From Methanosalsum natronophilum (lineage in GTDB: Archaea > Halobacteriota > Methanosarcinia > Methanosarcinales > Methanosarcinaceae), in the NCBI RefSeq assembly GCF_024808815.1, contig NZ_JANUCS010000006.1:46496-110495 (forward strand): a stretch of 64,000 bases of DNA. Reading direction: 5' to 3'. A program made the position numbers and the translations under genes. Below, in pieces: positions 1 to 9,103 of the stretch (positions are counted from its first letter, which is position 1; every line of letters begins with the position of its first letter). The notes under the pieces were generated by a model. The model was not told the DNA's origin. It worked only from the letters and a program-made list of their open reading frames with translations, and made no database searches.

Positions 1-240
1 CAGGTCCAGACCACCAGCTAACAGAGCAGATTTTTGATCACCTGGATTTGTAAATGGAAGTACATTCACACTATAATTCTGGTCAATATGTTCATGGTAC
101 ATGTATGGCTGTATTGTCTGAGCTGTTCTCCATGTTCCCACAGTTGCATCGAATTCATCATCAGTGTTGATGCATCCTGATAATGTGACACTTAAACCTA
201 ATACTAATAGGATACATACTATAGAAATTAGAGGTTTCAT
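1..240 (-). CDS. ABC transporter solute-binding lipoprotein (N-terminal part; gene runs off the window)
   Basis: Reading leftward from the ATG at 240, the protein begins with a hydrophobic signal segment ending in a lipobox (LSGC) followed by an acidic linker. It should therefore be a lipid-anchored extracellular protein. The next residues (GTWRTAQTIQPYMYHEH, then an LLAGGLDL-type segment) resemble NMT1/SsuA/TauA-type binding proteins, which deliver small organic or oxyanion ligands to an ABC permease. Only about 80 codons are present, so the ligand cannot be named. It lies 3 nt downstream of the radical SAM gene on the same strand, so the two are probably co-transcribed. Confidence 0.7.
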   Translation of the reverse strand, partial: MKPLISIVCILLVLGLSVTLSGCINTDDEFDATVGTWRTAQTIQPYMYHEHIDQNYSVNVLPFTNPGDQKSALLAGGLDL

Positions 241-243
241 ATT

Positions 244-1119
244 TTATTTAGCCCCTAACTCGTAATTTGCATTATTGAACATTTTTGTAGCAGTTTTAAT
301 ATCGAATCCATTCCATTCACTTTCACATTTAGTAACATCTCGGGGGATTGCACCCGTTTCCACAACTAATACATTTGCACCCCAGTTAAGAGCTGTTTGG
401 TTTGGGGGATGTACACATATATTCGGTGCATGTCTATTTGCAGCAAGTCTTGTAACAGCTGCTATCTGTGCATGTCTTCGATTGGATATCTGTGGGAAGT
501 CGCTTAATGGTGTTTTAGGTAATGGTACTCTAGCCATGGCGCCAGTTAACGTTGCACCATGCTCTAAACCAGTCAAAAAAATATCAGCGATCTCTTCATT
601 ATCATGTTCAATACCAATAGGCTCTATCAAATATGCAAGCTCAAGCTGTGATTCCTTTACAGTTTCAAGTGTATCGATCCTATCTTTAGGATTGAACTTA
701 GTATCAATACCTTCTCTTAATCTCAGTGTATGATAAACCCTCTGAACTCCTGAATCTTCAAAGATCGTAGCGTTTAGTTCATCAAACTCTCCTGTATTGA
801 CTACAATTTCATAATTTCCTGGAATTTCTGTTCTTATTAGCTTAATAAGCTCAGTTAATTTGTTAAATTCATAGAATTGAGTGGTCCTTAACACGATCCA
901 CTTTGCTCCTTGCGATACAAAGTTACGTGTAACATCAAGTACCTGTTCAAAACTTCGTTCATTTTCTTCATTAATGATCCCCCATTTTGTTCCAAAGGCA
1001 CAGAAATTACAATTCATTGGACATTTCTTATAATCAACACCAACTGATGCCCATACATAACTCGTGTTATTTGTTACGGATGCAGCAACTTCTCTTGCAG
1101 CTTTGCCAAGTACATCCAT
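244..1119 (-). CDS. BioB-like radical SAM enzyme (true start probably upstream of 1119)
   Basis: The protein has the CxxxCxxC motif of radical SAM enzymes (KKCPMNCNFCAFG, near residue 33 from the ATG at 1119), which binds a 4Fe-4S cluster and S-adenosylmethionine. The fold resembles biotin-synthase relatives, with a C-terminal segment GANVLVVETGAIPRD. The substrate is unknown. The ATG at 1119 is probably internal. The same frame stays open to about 1270 and encodes a typical BioB-family N-terminus (LTREEIIALLEID). No ATG, GTG or TTG lies there. A GGTGA ribosome site at 1235-1239 sits just before an ATT codon at 1230-1228, giving about 328 residues. Co-transcription with the downstream binding-protein gene suggests a role tied to the imported compound; that is inference. 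Confidence 0.8.
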   Translation of the reverse strand: MDVLGKAAREVAASVTNNTSYVWASVGVDYKKCPMNCNFCAFGTKWGIINEENERSFEQVLDVTRNFVSQGAKWIVLRTTQFYEFNKLTELIKLIRTEIPGNYEIVVNTGEFDELNATIFEDSGVQRVYHTLRLREGIDTKFNPKDRIDTLETVKESQLELAYLIEPIGIEHDNEEIADIFLTGLEHGATLTGAMARVPLPKTPLSDFPQISNRRHAQIAAVTRLAANRHAPNICVHPPNQTALNWGANVLVVETGAIPRDVTKCESEWNGFDIKTATKMFNNANYELGAK

Positions 1120-1381
1120 TTCTGCTGAGTCAGGATCGATCTCAAGAAGGGCTATTATCTCTTCACGAGTAAGTTTAATTCCATCTAATGCTTTTTCTTT
1201 TGAACTTTGTATCAGATCTAAGGTTGAAATGATCTCACCTTCTTTTGTATATGTAATGAGGAACTCAATTACTTATTATTAGATATAAACTGGTATCAAT
1301 GCCGTAATGCTACCAAATATTTGTATAAAATGCATATATATCTTTTTAATGAAAATAATTAATAGCTATGTTAGAATCGGT

Positions 1382-1395
1382 TTAATGATCATTAA
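1382..1395. promoter_or_regulatory. Perfect 14-bp palindrome in intergenic space
   Basis: TTAATGATCATTAA lies between the radical SAM gene and the portal gene. It could be an operator for the radical SAM promoter, whose TATA-like sequence is near 1317-1340 on the minus strand. AT-rich palindromes also arise by chance, so this is only a candidate. Confidence 0.25.
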
Positions 1396-1467
1396 GGTTC
1401 TAATTACCATTTCAACTTGTTTTGGGTTAAAATGGAATTATTCATCCTCCCTCAAATCTAAGTAAGT

Positions 1468-2682
1468 TTAGCTGTCAGGAACAGAATCTGGTGGAAATCC
1501 AGCCCATTGCAATACTTTATCCCTAGTTAAAATATCAGCGTTATACCATTCCAGTACATCCTTCCCAGACATCCGTGGCCTGCTAAGCTCCTCAAATTCC
1601 ATCCATAATGAATCTTGTGGCCAGTTCTTCATTTCTAATCTCATGTTAATGAACTGTTGCACAATGTTCTGGATACTATGTTGCAGACCTTCCAGCACAA
1701 CCATCCTGTCAGACTCAGAAACGTATCCCGCAGCATGCGTAGATCCTTTGGTATCACCCATGGACAAAGGTGTCTGGAACAGTCCTAACTGTACTTCAGC
1801 TTCCAAAGATCTCTTAAATTCCATTACATCAAGTGACCCTTTTGCATCGATTGGTATTATATCAAGTCCAACTGCAGCAATATCCTCGTTCTCTGATAGA
1901 TATTGGTGATCATCTAACCATGAATCAATTGCTTCCTGAGCGTCACTCATTGTCACCAGGTTTTGTTCAACCAGTTTTTCAAGTAATTGGAAATTGATCA
2001 GGTACCTTCCATTCCCATATTTCTTGACAAAAGAGACATACCCCTGATTAATATCTAGAAGGTTACGTATACTAAGTTCGATCGGGTCTAAAAGTGATCT
2101 TCCATACAATCCCCACGTATTACGCCCCTTAATATCAGCTTGAACACCGTCCCATGAATTATAGGTCCCATAGATCACATCACTAATATCAATACTCTGT
2201 TCCTCAACACCACTTTCATTGATTCCTTCATTCACTTTGACAATATCTGCCGGTGATGTCAATAGAACGTGATCCTTGGTATCCGGGTCAAAACCTTCAG
2301 GTAATATAGTGACTGCAGGCATGTATAGTGGTTTTAGTGAAAGATCATCAACGTTTCCTGAAGGTACTGCGATATAAGTACCGTCTCGACATAATAACCG
2401 AGATAATGTCTGAACTTGTTCCATGAAATTGGTTTTTCTACTCCACTGCTCAAAGTCCCTGACATACTTTTGAGCTTTACTTTCAAACTGCATACCTTTT
2501 ACCAAAGATAAACCTAATTTGTTAAGTGAAGTTGATACGTGGGGTGTAGCTGTTGTCAATTGTTGATAATATTTGAAACGGTTATGAGTATCGAAAGAAC
2601 AATATGTTCTGAAATTACTTGATACATCTTTGTGCTTGATCCCGGAAGAAGCTGTTAATGTTACTGGACGTTTACCTGACAT
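1468..2682 (-). CDS. Phage portal protein
   Basis: A protein of about 400 residues with the overall pattern of tailed-virus portal proteins: an early mixed segment, a central RSLLDPIELSIRNLLDINQGY helical wing, and a late GDTKGSTHAAGY turn before a long helix. Portals form the dodecameric DNA gate of the capsid vertex and dock the terminase. The ATG at 2682 is preferred because GGGTG sits 6 nt before it; an in-frame TTG at 2703 is the alternative. Portal genes normally follow the large terminase gene directly. Here about 5 kb of foreign transport genes separates them. No capsid gene follows, so the provirus looks truncated at this end. Confidence 0.72.
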   Translation of the reverse strand: MSGKRPVTLTASSGIKHKDVSSNFRTYCSFDTHNRFKYYQQLTTATPHVSTSLNKLGLSLVKGMQFESKAQKYVRDFEQWSRKTNFMEQVQTLSRLLCRDGTYIAVPSGNVDDLSLKPLYMPAVTILPEGFDPDTKDHVLLTSPADIVKVNEGINESGVEEQSIDISDVIYGTYNSWDGVQADIKGRNTWGLYGRSLLDPIELSIRNLLDINQGYVSFVKKYGNGRYLINFQLLEKLVEQNLVTMSDAQEAIDSWLDDHQYLSENEDIAAVGLDIIPIDAKGSLDVMEFKRSLEAEVQLGLFQTPLSMGDTKGSTHAAGYVSESDRMVVLEGLQHSIQNIVQQFINMRLEMKNWPQDSLWMEFEELSRPRMSGKDVLEWYNADILTRDKVLQWAGFPPDSVPDS

Positions 2683-2941
2683 ATTGTACACCCATTTGTG
2701 CAAGGATCAAGAAAATGAGAATTTCCATAAATCTAGATATCCAGAACGCTGCAAGGTAATAGTTATATTTCGTTTTCAGGTCTGACCTTAATTCGGGAGA
2801 AATATCAAGACTCTTGATATCACTGAAATTAATTGGTGATTTACGAGTAAATGAATGTACTAAACCACTGAAAATAGAATTTATTATGGAGGGTTTATCT
2901 AACAATTCTTTTAATGACTCATAATTTCTAATCTGTTGCAT
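2672..2941 (-). CDS. Small provirus protein with a C-terminal membrane helix
   Basis: An 89-residue product with a polar N-terminal two-thirds and a C-terminal hydrophobic helix (FMEILIFLILAQMG). It overlaps the start of the portal gene by about 11 nt, which suggests translational coupling. I do not recognise a family. Its position in the structural gene block argues for a virion or assembly role, but this is inference. Confidence 0.5.
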   Translation of the reverse strand: MQQIRNYESLKELLDKPSIINSIFSGLVHSFTRKSPINFSDIKSLDISPELRSDLKTKYNYYLAAFWISRFMEILIFLILAQMGVQYVR

Positions 2942-3087
2942 ACATGCAACTGCGTATACAACCAGTATTTAAGATTAATACAACAAAACCATTACTAAAA
3001 ACCATCATTATTCCAATTTACTGAACAAAGATAAAACTAAAAAGGATATCTTGAATCGTGGATAATTGAAATATTACTGAATTCACA

Positions 3088-3399
3088 TTAAAGATAATCA
3101 TTCAAATTCACAAACGCATCAAAATAATCTGAATATGTGATCACTTGATCATCTATGCTAAATACGGGGCCTTTTAATGTTAACCAGGACAAACTTTTTT
3201 CTGGTAACGTATAGGTATCTAAGACTGGCCATTCAATATTATCTTCTATTTGTCTAATGATACCTTCAAATGGCTTAGTTTCATTCTGTTCAGTCTCTAT
3301 TTCTTCCTGAGCTCGAATATGTTCATATATCCGGTTTAATTCATCCACATTTTTTGCATTTTTGATTTTCTCTTTTGATTCATCATCAATATCTTGCAT
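3088..3399 (-). CDS. Small acidic hypothetical protein of the provirus
   Basis: A 103-residue, strongly acidic protein with a predicted N-terminal helix (DDESKEKIKNAKNVDELNRI). The start is supported by a GGTGAGAG ribosome site 3 nt before the ATG. It is the last leftward provirus gene before the inserted transporter cassette. No function is recognised. Confidence 0.55.
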   Translation of the reverse strand: MQDIDDESKEKIKNAKNVDELNRIYEHIRAQEEIETEQNETKPFEGIIRQIEDNIEWPVLDTYTLPEKSLSWLTLKGPVFSIDDQVITYSDYFDAFVNLNDYL

Positions 3400-3588
3400 G
3401 AACTCTCACCTATAACAATTTTATATTATCATACATATATAATCAGATGTAATAATCAACCGGTAGTGACTTACTCAAACCATTTGATGTTATAAACGCT
3501 TTTTTTCTTATAGAACAAAAAAAGTAGTATCCTCTAAGATTTTTAAAACTAGGGATATTGATCATCCAAAGTTTAGTAACAAATAGTT

Positions 3589-3626
3589 TAATATATAGCT
3601 TATTTAGTATTACAAATCTATGTAAT
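3589..3626 (+). promoter_or_regulatory. Promoter and palindromic operator of the metal-uptake operon
   Basis: A TATA box (about 3589-3597, AATATATAG) is followed at the expected transcription start by a perfect inverted repeat, ATTACA at 3609-3614 and TGTAAT at 3621-3626, with a 6-nt spacer. A repressor bound here would block initiation of the rightward transporter operon, as expected for metal-responsive control. The regulator is not identified. Confidence 0.4.
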
Positions 3627-3687
3627 AGTATTAACATTTACATCATATACTGAAAATAAGTAAAATTATTAAATTGGAGGCTGAACT

Positions 3688-4806
3688 GTGATTAGGGTAA
3701 ATTTTTTTAGATCTATAATTTATTTGCTTGCCATCGTTTCTGTATTATTTTTATCTGGTTGTATTGGTGGATTTGAAGATAATTCACTAAATGGTGAAAC
3801 TCGTGTAATAATAGATAGTTATAATCGGGAAGTACAAGTGCCAAATAATGTAGAAAGAGTTGTTTGTCAAGGCTCTGGTGCACTTCGATATTTAACATAT
3901 CTGGAAGGAACTGATATGGTTGTAGGTGTGGAAAGTAATGAGCATAGAGATGATCAAATGAAAAAACCATACCTTCAAGCAAACCCACACTTATCTAATC
4001 TTCCAAGTATTGGGGAATTTAGAGGTAATACTGATCCTGAAAGAATAATGATGGTTGAACCAGACATCATTTTTTGGGTCGATCCACCATCTTCTTCAGA
4101 TGCCAATCAATTGCAGTCAAGGACTGGTATCCCCGTAGTTGCGTTAGAATATGGGAACTTTTGGACATACAGAGAAAGCTTGGACAATTCACTTCGACTT
4201 ATGGGTGAAGTAATTGGTAATCAGGAACGTCCAGAAGAAGTTATTTCTTTCTTTGATAACAAGATAGATGATTTGAACGAAAGGACAGCAGATATCTCAA
4301 AATCCGATAAAGAATCTGTGTTTATTGGAGGTGTAGCACATCGTGGACCTCATGGCTTTCAGTCAACTCAACCTGAATATCCACCATTCGAGTTCTTGAA
4401 TGCTAATAATGTGGCTAGAGACATGGGTACTGAACAGGCACATGTTTCAAAAGAAGCTATTGTTGACTGGGATCCTGAAATTATTTTTGTTGATGCATCA
4501 ACACATGAAACAACACCTTCTGCCATACATGAATTGGAAAGTGATCCATCTTATAGGTCTCTGTCAGCAGTAGAAGAGGGAGAAGTATACCAGGTACTTC
4601 CATACAATTCTTATAATACTAACTTTGGTACATTGTTAGCAAATTCATATTACATAGGTACGATCCTGTATCCAGATGAATTTGATGATATTGATCCTGA
4701 TAAGAAAGCTGATGAAATTTATGAGTTTTTAGTTGGTAGTCCCGTATATAACCAAATAAGTGAAGAGTTCTACCAAGGTGGATTCCAAAAGGTTTCGGTT
4801 AGATAA
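3688..4806 (+). CDS. Iron-siderophore/cobalamin-type ABC transporter binding lipoprotein
   Basis: A signal segment ends in a lipobox (LFLSGC), followed by a two-lobed periplasmic-binding (BtuF/FecB/FhuD-type) protein. The N-terminal lobe starts RVIIDSYNREVQVPNNVERVV, the classic opening of this family, and EPDIIFW and WDPEIIFVDAS mark the lobe strands. It would capture a metal chelate such as a siderophore, heme or corrinoid outside the membrane and pass it to the permease encoded next. The start is GTG with GGAGG 7 nt upstream. The gene opens a three-gene operon placed inside provirus genes. The ligand cannot be decided from sequence. Confidence 0.88.
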   Translation: MIRVNFFRSIIYLLAIVSVLFLSGCIGGFEDNSLNGETRVIIDSYNREVQVPNNVERVVCQGSGALRYLTYLEGTDMVVGVESNEHRDDQMKKPYLQANPHLSNLPSIGEFRGNTDPERIMMVEPDIIFWVDPPSSSDANQLQSRTGIPVVALEYGNFWTYRESLDNSLRLMGEVIGNQERPEEVISFFDNKIDDLNERTADISKSDKESVFIGGVAHRGPHGFQSTQPEYPPFEFLNANNVARDMGTEQAHVSKEAIVDWDPEIIFVDASTHETTPSAIHELESDPSYRSLSAVEEGEVYQVLPYNSYNTNFGTLLANSYYIGTILYPDEFDDIDPDKKADEIYEFLVGSPVYNQISEEFYQGGFQKVSVR

Positions 4807-4808
4807 GT

Positions 4809-5918
4809 ATGGTACTTGGGTTCTTAAAATCTAGAATGGGTTTGGATAAAAAAAGTCATCATGATGAAAATGATGGTTTAAATGAACCATATAGGAAATA
4901 TATTGTGGGGAAATTACTTTTCCTCACCGTATGCACTATATTACTTATACTATTGTTCCTCTACTCAATATCAAGGGGACCATCAACCGTATCATTAATT
5001 GATGCAGTTCATATCTTATTTGGTAACAGTACTGTAAATGCGTATAATATATTGTGGAATATTAGAATTCCACGTGCATTAACAGCAATAGTTGCTGGGG
5101 TTGGACTCTCAGTTGCAGGTGTAGCACTCCAATCGATATTAAGAAATCCTTTAGGATCACCATATACATTAGGTATTTCGAATGCAGCTGCATTTGGGGC
5201 TGCATTTTCAGTGATTGTGATCGGAACTGGTTCGATGCATAGTAGTGGAACTGATGCAGTTGTAGTAAATCAAATCTATGTCACTACATTTGCAGCTTTC
5301 ATTGGTGCCATGATCGCTACATTTATACTTCTTTTGATAGCTAAATACAAGAGTGCTACACCTGAGGTAATGATCCTTGTAGGTGTTGCATTAGGCTCCC
5401 TGTTCACTGCAGGAACTATGTTCTTACAATATTTTGCTGATGATGTACAATTAGCTGCAGTTGTTTTTTGGACATTTGGAGATGTGGGCAGAGCTAGTTG
5501 GAATGACCTTATAATAATGGCAAGTGTTGTTACTATTGCTACAATTTACTTTATTTTAAACAGATGGAACTATAATGCAATTGATGCTGGGGATGAAATT
5601 GCAAAAGGGCTTGGAGTAAATGTTGATAGGGTTAGATTAACTGGTATGATGGTAGCATCCGTTGTAACCTCTTTTGTTGTTGCATTGATCGGAATAATTG
5701 GTTTTGTAGGTTTGGTATGTCCACATATAGCACGAAGGTTTGTAGGTGATGAGCAGAGGTATTTGATTCCAGCATCATGTTTGGTTGGTGGTCTTTTATT
5801 ATTAGGAGCAGATACGGCTGCTAGGTTTATGTTAGAACCACATGTTCTACCGGTTGCAATATTAACGGCTTTTATGGGTGCACCTTTATTCATTTATCTA
5901 TTGATCAAGAGGTATTGA
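4809..5918 (+). CDS. FecCD/BtuC-family ABC transporter permease
   Basis: About ten hydrophobic segments, with family signatures such as RIPRALTAIVAGVGLSVAG near residue 85 and GFVGLVCPHIARRFVG near residue 300, the latter being the coupling region that contacts the ATPase. It forms the transmembrane channel for metal-chelate import. It starts 2 nt after the binding-protein gene and overlaps the ATPase gene, so the three are one operon. A charged, His-containing N-terminal extension (KKSHHDENDG) precedes the first helix. Confidence 0.92.
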   Translation: MVLGFLKSRMGLDKKSHHDENDGLNEPYRKYIVGKLLFLTVCTILLILLFLYSISRGPSTVSLIDAVHILFGNSTVNAYNILWNIRIPRALTAIVAGVGLSVAGVALQSILRNPLGSPYTLGISNAAAFGAAFSVIVIGTGSMHSSGTDAVVVNQIYVTTFAAFIGAMIATFILLLIAKYKSATPEVMILVGVALGSLFTAGTMFLQYFADDVQLAAVVFWTFGDVGRASWNDLIIMASVVTIATIYFILNRWNYNAIDAGDEIAKGLGVNVDRVRLTGMMVASVVTSFVVALIGIIGFVGLVCPHIARRFVGDEQRYLIPASCLVGGLLLLGADTAARFMLEPHVLPVAILTAFMGAPLFIYLLIKRY

Positions 5919-6679
5919 GTATCATGAGTTTACTAATACAAGAACTAAAGTTCGATTTCAAGACAAGATCAGTATTAAGAGATATTGAGTTTGGATTAAA
6001 ACCAGGTGAAATTTTAACTATACTTGGTCCAAACGGTGTTGGGAAAACAACATTACTTCGATGTATCAATCGCATACTTCAACCAAAAAAAGGAGTTATT
6101 ATGGTTGGAGATGAAGATATTATTTCATTGAATCGAAATGAAGTTGCAAAGCGAATGGGTTATGTACCTCAACGTTGTGAAACTGGAAGAATTACTGCAT
6201 ATGATACTATTTTGTTAGGTAGAAAACCTTATATTAAGTTCAATGCAACAAACGACGATTTTGAACGAGTGAATGATATTATCAAAAGATTAGATCTTTC
6301 TGATCTATCTATGAGATTTATTGATGAGATCAGTGGAGGAGAGTTACAAAGAGTTTCAATTGCACGTGCACTTGTACAAGATCCAAATATCCTTCTTTTC
6401 GATGAGCCTACCAGTAGTTTAGATCTAAAACATCAACTTTTCATATTACGTACAATTAAGAACATTGTGAACACACAACAGATCTCTTCTATCCTTACAA
6501 TGCATGACTTGAACCTAGCATTAAAATTTGCTAATAGGTATCTATTGCTAAAGGATGGTTGCGTGTTTGCTTATGGCGGTGATGAAATAATTACACCTGA
6601 GAATATTGAAGCGGTATATGGAGTTCCTGTAATGATCGAGAAGGTAAATGGACAACATTTTGTTGTACCTCTAGATTAG
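5915..6679 (+). CDS. ABC transporter ATP-binding protein (FecE/BtuD type)
   Basis: Complete nucleotide-binding domain with Walker A GPNGVGKTT near residue 38, Q-loop in YVPQRCE, signature ISGGELQRV, Walker B ILLFDEPTS and a switch histidine (TMHDLN). It powers the permease encoded upstream. The start is either TTG at 5915, overlapping the permease stop, or ATG at 5924. The gene ends with TAG. Confidence 0.92.
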   Translation: MSIMSLLIQELKFDFKTRSVLRDIEFGLKPGEILTILGPNGVGKTTLLRCINRILQPKKGVIMVGDEDIISLNRNEVAKRMGYVPQRCETGRITAYDTILLGRKPYIKFNATNDDFERVNDIIKRLDLSDLSMRFIDEISGGELQRVSIARALVQDPNILLFDEPTSSLDLKHQLFILRTIKNIVNTQQISSILTMHDLNLALKFANRYLLLKDGCVFAYGGDEIITPENIEAVYGVPVMIEKVNGQHFVVPLD

Positions 6680-6719
6680 AAGCGACATTTATAGTGGCCC
6701 AGTAAATAAAAAAAGGTAC

Positions 6720-7097
6720 CTATAGATTATTTTGATCTTCTTTTTTACATATCCACTCCATCAAAGGTATCATTGCATCCCTTACCTCAATACCATCTTT
6801 AGTCAATGAATATTCAACCCTTGGTGGAATTTCTGAAAATGCTTCTCTTTGGATCAAACCTAGAGTTTCCAGTTCTTTTAATCTATCTGTCAATGTCTTT
6901 GGACTTATGTCACCTAACAGTTCCTTAATTTCATTGAACCTTAATTTTTTTCTATTCCCAACAATGGATATTATCAAAAGAGCCCATTTTTTACCAATTA
7001 TATGAATAACGCCGTCAAGAGGACATAGGCAAATATCAGTTCCACCTTTATTCATGCATTGGGTCTTAGTGCAGTGTCCATTACTTTCTTTTTTCAT
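6720..7097 (-). CDS. HxlR-family winged-helix regulator with Cys-rich N-terminus
   Basis: 125 residues. The HxlR core (GKKWALLIISIVG, then LRFNEIKELLGDISPKTLTDRLKELE) is a dimeric DNA-binding winged helix. It is preceded by an unusual N-terminal run with cysteines at HCTKTQC and CLCP. HxlR proteins often sense redox or electrophiles through a cysteine near the first helix. The extra cysteines suggest metal or thiol sensing; that is inference. It is divergent from the Cys-rich gene at 7199 and convergent with the transporter operon, so it may control either or both. Confidence 0.88.
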   Translation of the reverse strand: MKKESNGHCTKTQCMNKGGTDICLCPLDGVIHIIGKKWALLIISIVGNRKKLRFNEIKELLGDISPKTLTDRLKELETLGLIQREAFSEIPPRVEYSLTKDGIEVRDAMIPLMEWICKKEDQNNL

Positions 7098-7198
7098 AGT
7101 GGCTTTCCTTCTTAGAATCTTATTCCTAATTATAAACTTGATAAGTTAAATACTTTCTAATCACTAGTTAATATAAAAATTAAAGTGAGGTGAAATAT

Positions 7199-7426
7199 AT
7201 GTGTTGTGGACAAGATGACCATCATTCAAATGTTAACCACATGAACCAAGGTTCGATCTGTAATTGTGGATGTGGATGTGGCTGCAATCATTCTTTTAGG
7301 CAATATTTTTCTGATAAAGAAAAAAAGGAATATTTAGAAGACTATAAAATGCAGCTCGAAAAAGAGATCCATGCAGTAAATGAGCATTTGGAAAAATTGA
7401 AAATACAATGCTCTTGCAATGAATGA
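7199..7426 (+). CDS. Small Cys/His-rich putative metal-binding protein with coiled-coil tail
   Basis: About 75 residues. The N-terminal half is packed with ligands (MCCGQDDHH, then CNCGCGCGCNH), and a helical coiled-coil segment (LEKEIHAVNEHLEKLK) leads to a final CSC. The ATG at 7199 is chosen because GAGGTGA at 7187-7193 precedes it by 5 nt. The layout recalls small archaeal DUF5320-like proteins with a ligand-rich head and helical tail. A role in metal storage, delivery or sensing with the adjacent HxlR and metal transporter is plausible but unproven. The stop codon lies in a run of AATG repeats (about 7425-7440). Confidence 0.65.
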   Translation: MCCGQDDHHSNVNHMNQGSICNCGCGCGCNHSFRQYFSDKEKKEYLEDYKMQLEKEIHAVNEHLEKLKIQCSCNE

Positions 7427-7488
7427 ATGAATGAATGAATAATTGTAATTGCACTTGATATCTTGATATGTCAAGTTCACTTTTTCAT

Positions 7489-7689
7489 TCAATACCTTTT
7501 TTTTCGTTTTTTAAGCCTTTCAAGTACACGATCAGCAACTTCGTCGAGTTGATCAACACGTCTACGTTTCTCGTAATAATTTGCTAGGAAATCAATGGCT
7601 TCACTGCGATTACACTTATTTTCTTCCATGATATTATGGAGTACAACCAAAGTTTGTTTTTCAACGGTTGCATATAATTTTGGTCGCAT
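7489..7689 (-). CDS. Small ribbon-helix-helix-like DNA-binding protein
   Basis: 66 residues with an N-terminal strand (PKLYATVEK), two helices (NRSEAIDFLANYY) and a basic C-terminus (LERLKKRKKRY). This fits a CopG/Arc-type ribbon-helix-helix fold. It starts 4 nt after the large-terminase stop on the same strand, so it is translated with the packaging genes. It is the last leftward gene before the inserted transport cassette. Confidence 0.6.
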   Translation of the reverse strand: MRPKLYATVEKQTLVVLHNIMEENKCNRSEAIDFLANYYEKRRRVDQLDEVADRVLERLKKRKKRY

Positions 7690-7693
7690 TGAA

Positions 7694-9103
7694 TCACCTA
7701 GACCGTGGTCGTGTACGAATAAGATTTGAAAGATCGATCTTATCTATACGTGGTTTTACCATGAGTTGTATTGCATAGGATAAAGTATCCACCTGATCAT
7801 CATGGGAACCTGTAGGAAATGATAAGAGTTCATCTTCAAATTCTGATAACCAGGCAGCTTGGTGCAAGAAATAGACCGAACCCGATTCCATACGTGCAGC
7901 TGCTGGTAATGCCCGTGTTATTTTATCTATATCAGCTCTCAATTCCCTTATAGGTAAACCTTCCCTGACCAACATTTGATAAAGTGTCTTACCAAGTCCA
8001 GTAGATTCAACTGCCTGGAATGCTGGTTGCCACCTTGTATACTGCTGTTTGAATAAGTTTATCTGGTCCGGACTCTCTAATCTAGTTCTCAGAACATCTA
8101 TAAGGATCAATTCATTATCATGTGTTTGAGCCCAGGTAGATAATACAAAATAATCAGCGTTAGACTTTGTGGATGCTGCAGGGTCACATGTTTGGAATAT
8201 AGTACAGTCCTGGTACCTCACCTTCTTTTTATTTGACAAGGTAAATATAGAATCATGCAATTGAGCGTATTTGAAATATTCGCGTTTAAATGTACCGCCT
8301 TCAAGTGCTTGTGGTTGCTGTTGATATAAAGCATTCCACCAATAAGACCCTAAAGTCTTCCTGATCACATCTAAGGCTTCCACTGAATATCGTTTAGGGA
8401 ACAATGCATCACCTTTATTTCGGCCAAGTGGATCGTTCTCTGTTGCCAGTGCAGGTAAATTGATAACTGTCCATTTATCTGGCTCTTCTTCTAATAACCT
8501 GCCAGATAGATCGTCCTGATGCCACCGTGTCTGGATAATGATCACTGCACCACCGGGTTCCAGGCGAGTATAGGCAGTGGAGCGATACCATTCCCCAGCC
8601 TTATCTCTATATGTCTTACTGTTAGCCTCTTCCGCATTCTTATGAGGATCATCGATTATGAGCAGATCAGCACCTTTACCGGTAATAGCACCACCAACAC
8701 CTGCTGTGGACATACCACCTATGTGACCCTCGATGTCCCACCGATTAACTGCAGAAGATCTTGATGCTACACTTATCCCGAACAGTTCAGGCCCGTATTC
8801 ACTTAATACGTTACGAGCTTTTCTACCCCACCCCGCAGCAAAATCGGCTTCATATGAGGTTAATATTATCCTCTTATCAGGGAAATGACCAAGGTACCAT
8901 GCAGGAAAATACTGGGAAGTTAACATCGATTTCCCATGTCTTGGTGGCATTGAGATCATTAAGTGATCAATTTCACCACGAGCCACTTTGATAAGTGTAT
9001 CTGATAAGAGCAGGAGATGTTCACCCGGGATCCATTTGAATTGTGTACAGTATTGAGTGAACAATGCAGGTGTTGCAGTCCAGGGGATTTGATCAGTTAT
9101 CAT
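7694..9103 (-). CDS. terL: Terminase large subunit (DNA-packaging ATPase-nuclease)
   Basis: The ATPase domain has Walker A PPRHGKS near residues 53-59 and Walker B LLIIDDPHK near 165. The RNase H-like nuclease domain includes FQTCDPAAS and the late acidic motif HDDQVDTLSYA. The enzyme translocates and cuts concatemeric viral DNA at the portal. The start ATG at 9103 overlaps the small-subunit stop by 11 nt. A longer in-frame start at 9163 would overlap by 70 nt and adds only a basic tail. All key motifs look intact. Confidence 0.92.
   Translation of the reverse strand: MITDQIPWTATPALFTQYCTQFKWIPGEHLLLLSDTLIKVARGEIDHLMISMPPRHGKSMLTSQYFPAWYLGHFPDKRIILTSYEADFAAGWGRKARNVLSEYGPELFGISVASRSSAVNRWDIEGHIGGMSTAGVGGAITGKGADLLIIDDPHKNAEEANSKTYRDKAGEWYRSTAYTRLEPGGAVIIIQTRWHQDDLSGRLLEEEPDKWTVINLPALATENDPLGRNKGDALFPKRYSVEALDVIRKTLGSYWWNALYQQQPQALEGGTFKREYFKYAQLHDSIFTLSNKKKVRYQDCTIFQTCDPAASTKSNADYFVLSTWAQTHDNELILIDVLRTRLESPDQINLFKQQYTRWQPAFQAVESTGLGKTLYQMLVREGLPIRELRADIDKITRALPAAARMESGSVYFLHQAAWLSEFEDELLSFPTGSHDDQVDTLSYAIQLMVKPRIDKIDLSNLIRTRPRSR

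Noticed and set aside
3443..3637. A 64-codon leftward frame upstream of the metal-uptake operon
   Set aside because: It covers the promoter and operator of the opposite strand, with no ribosome site.
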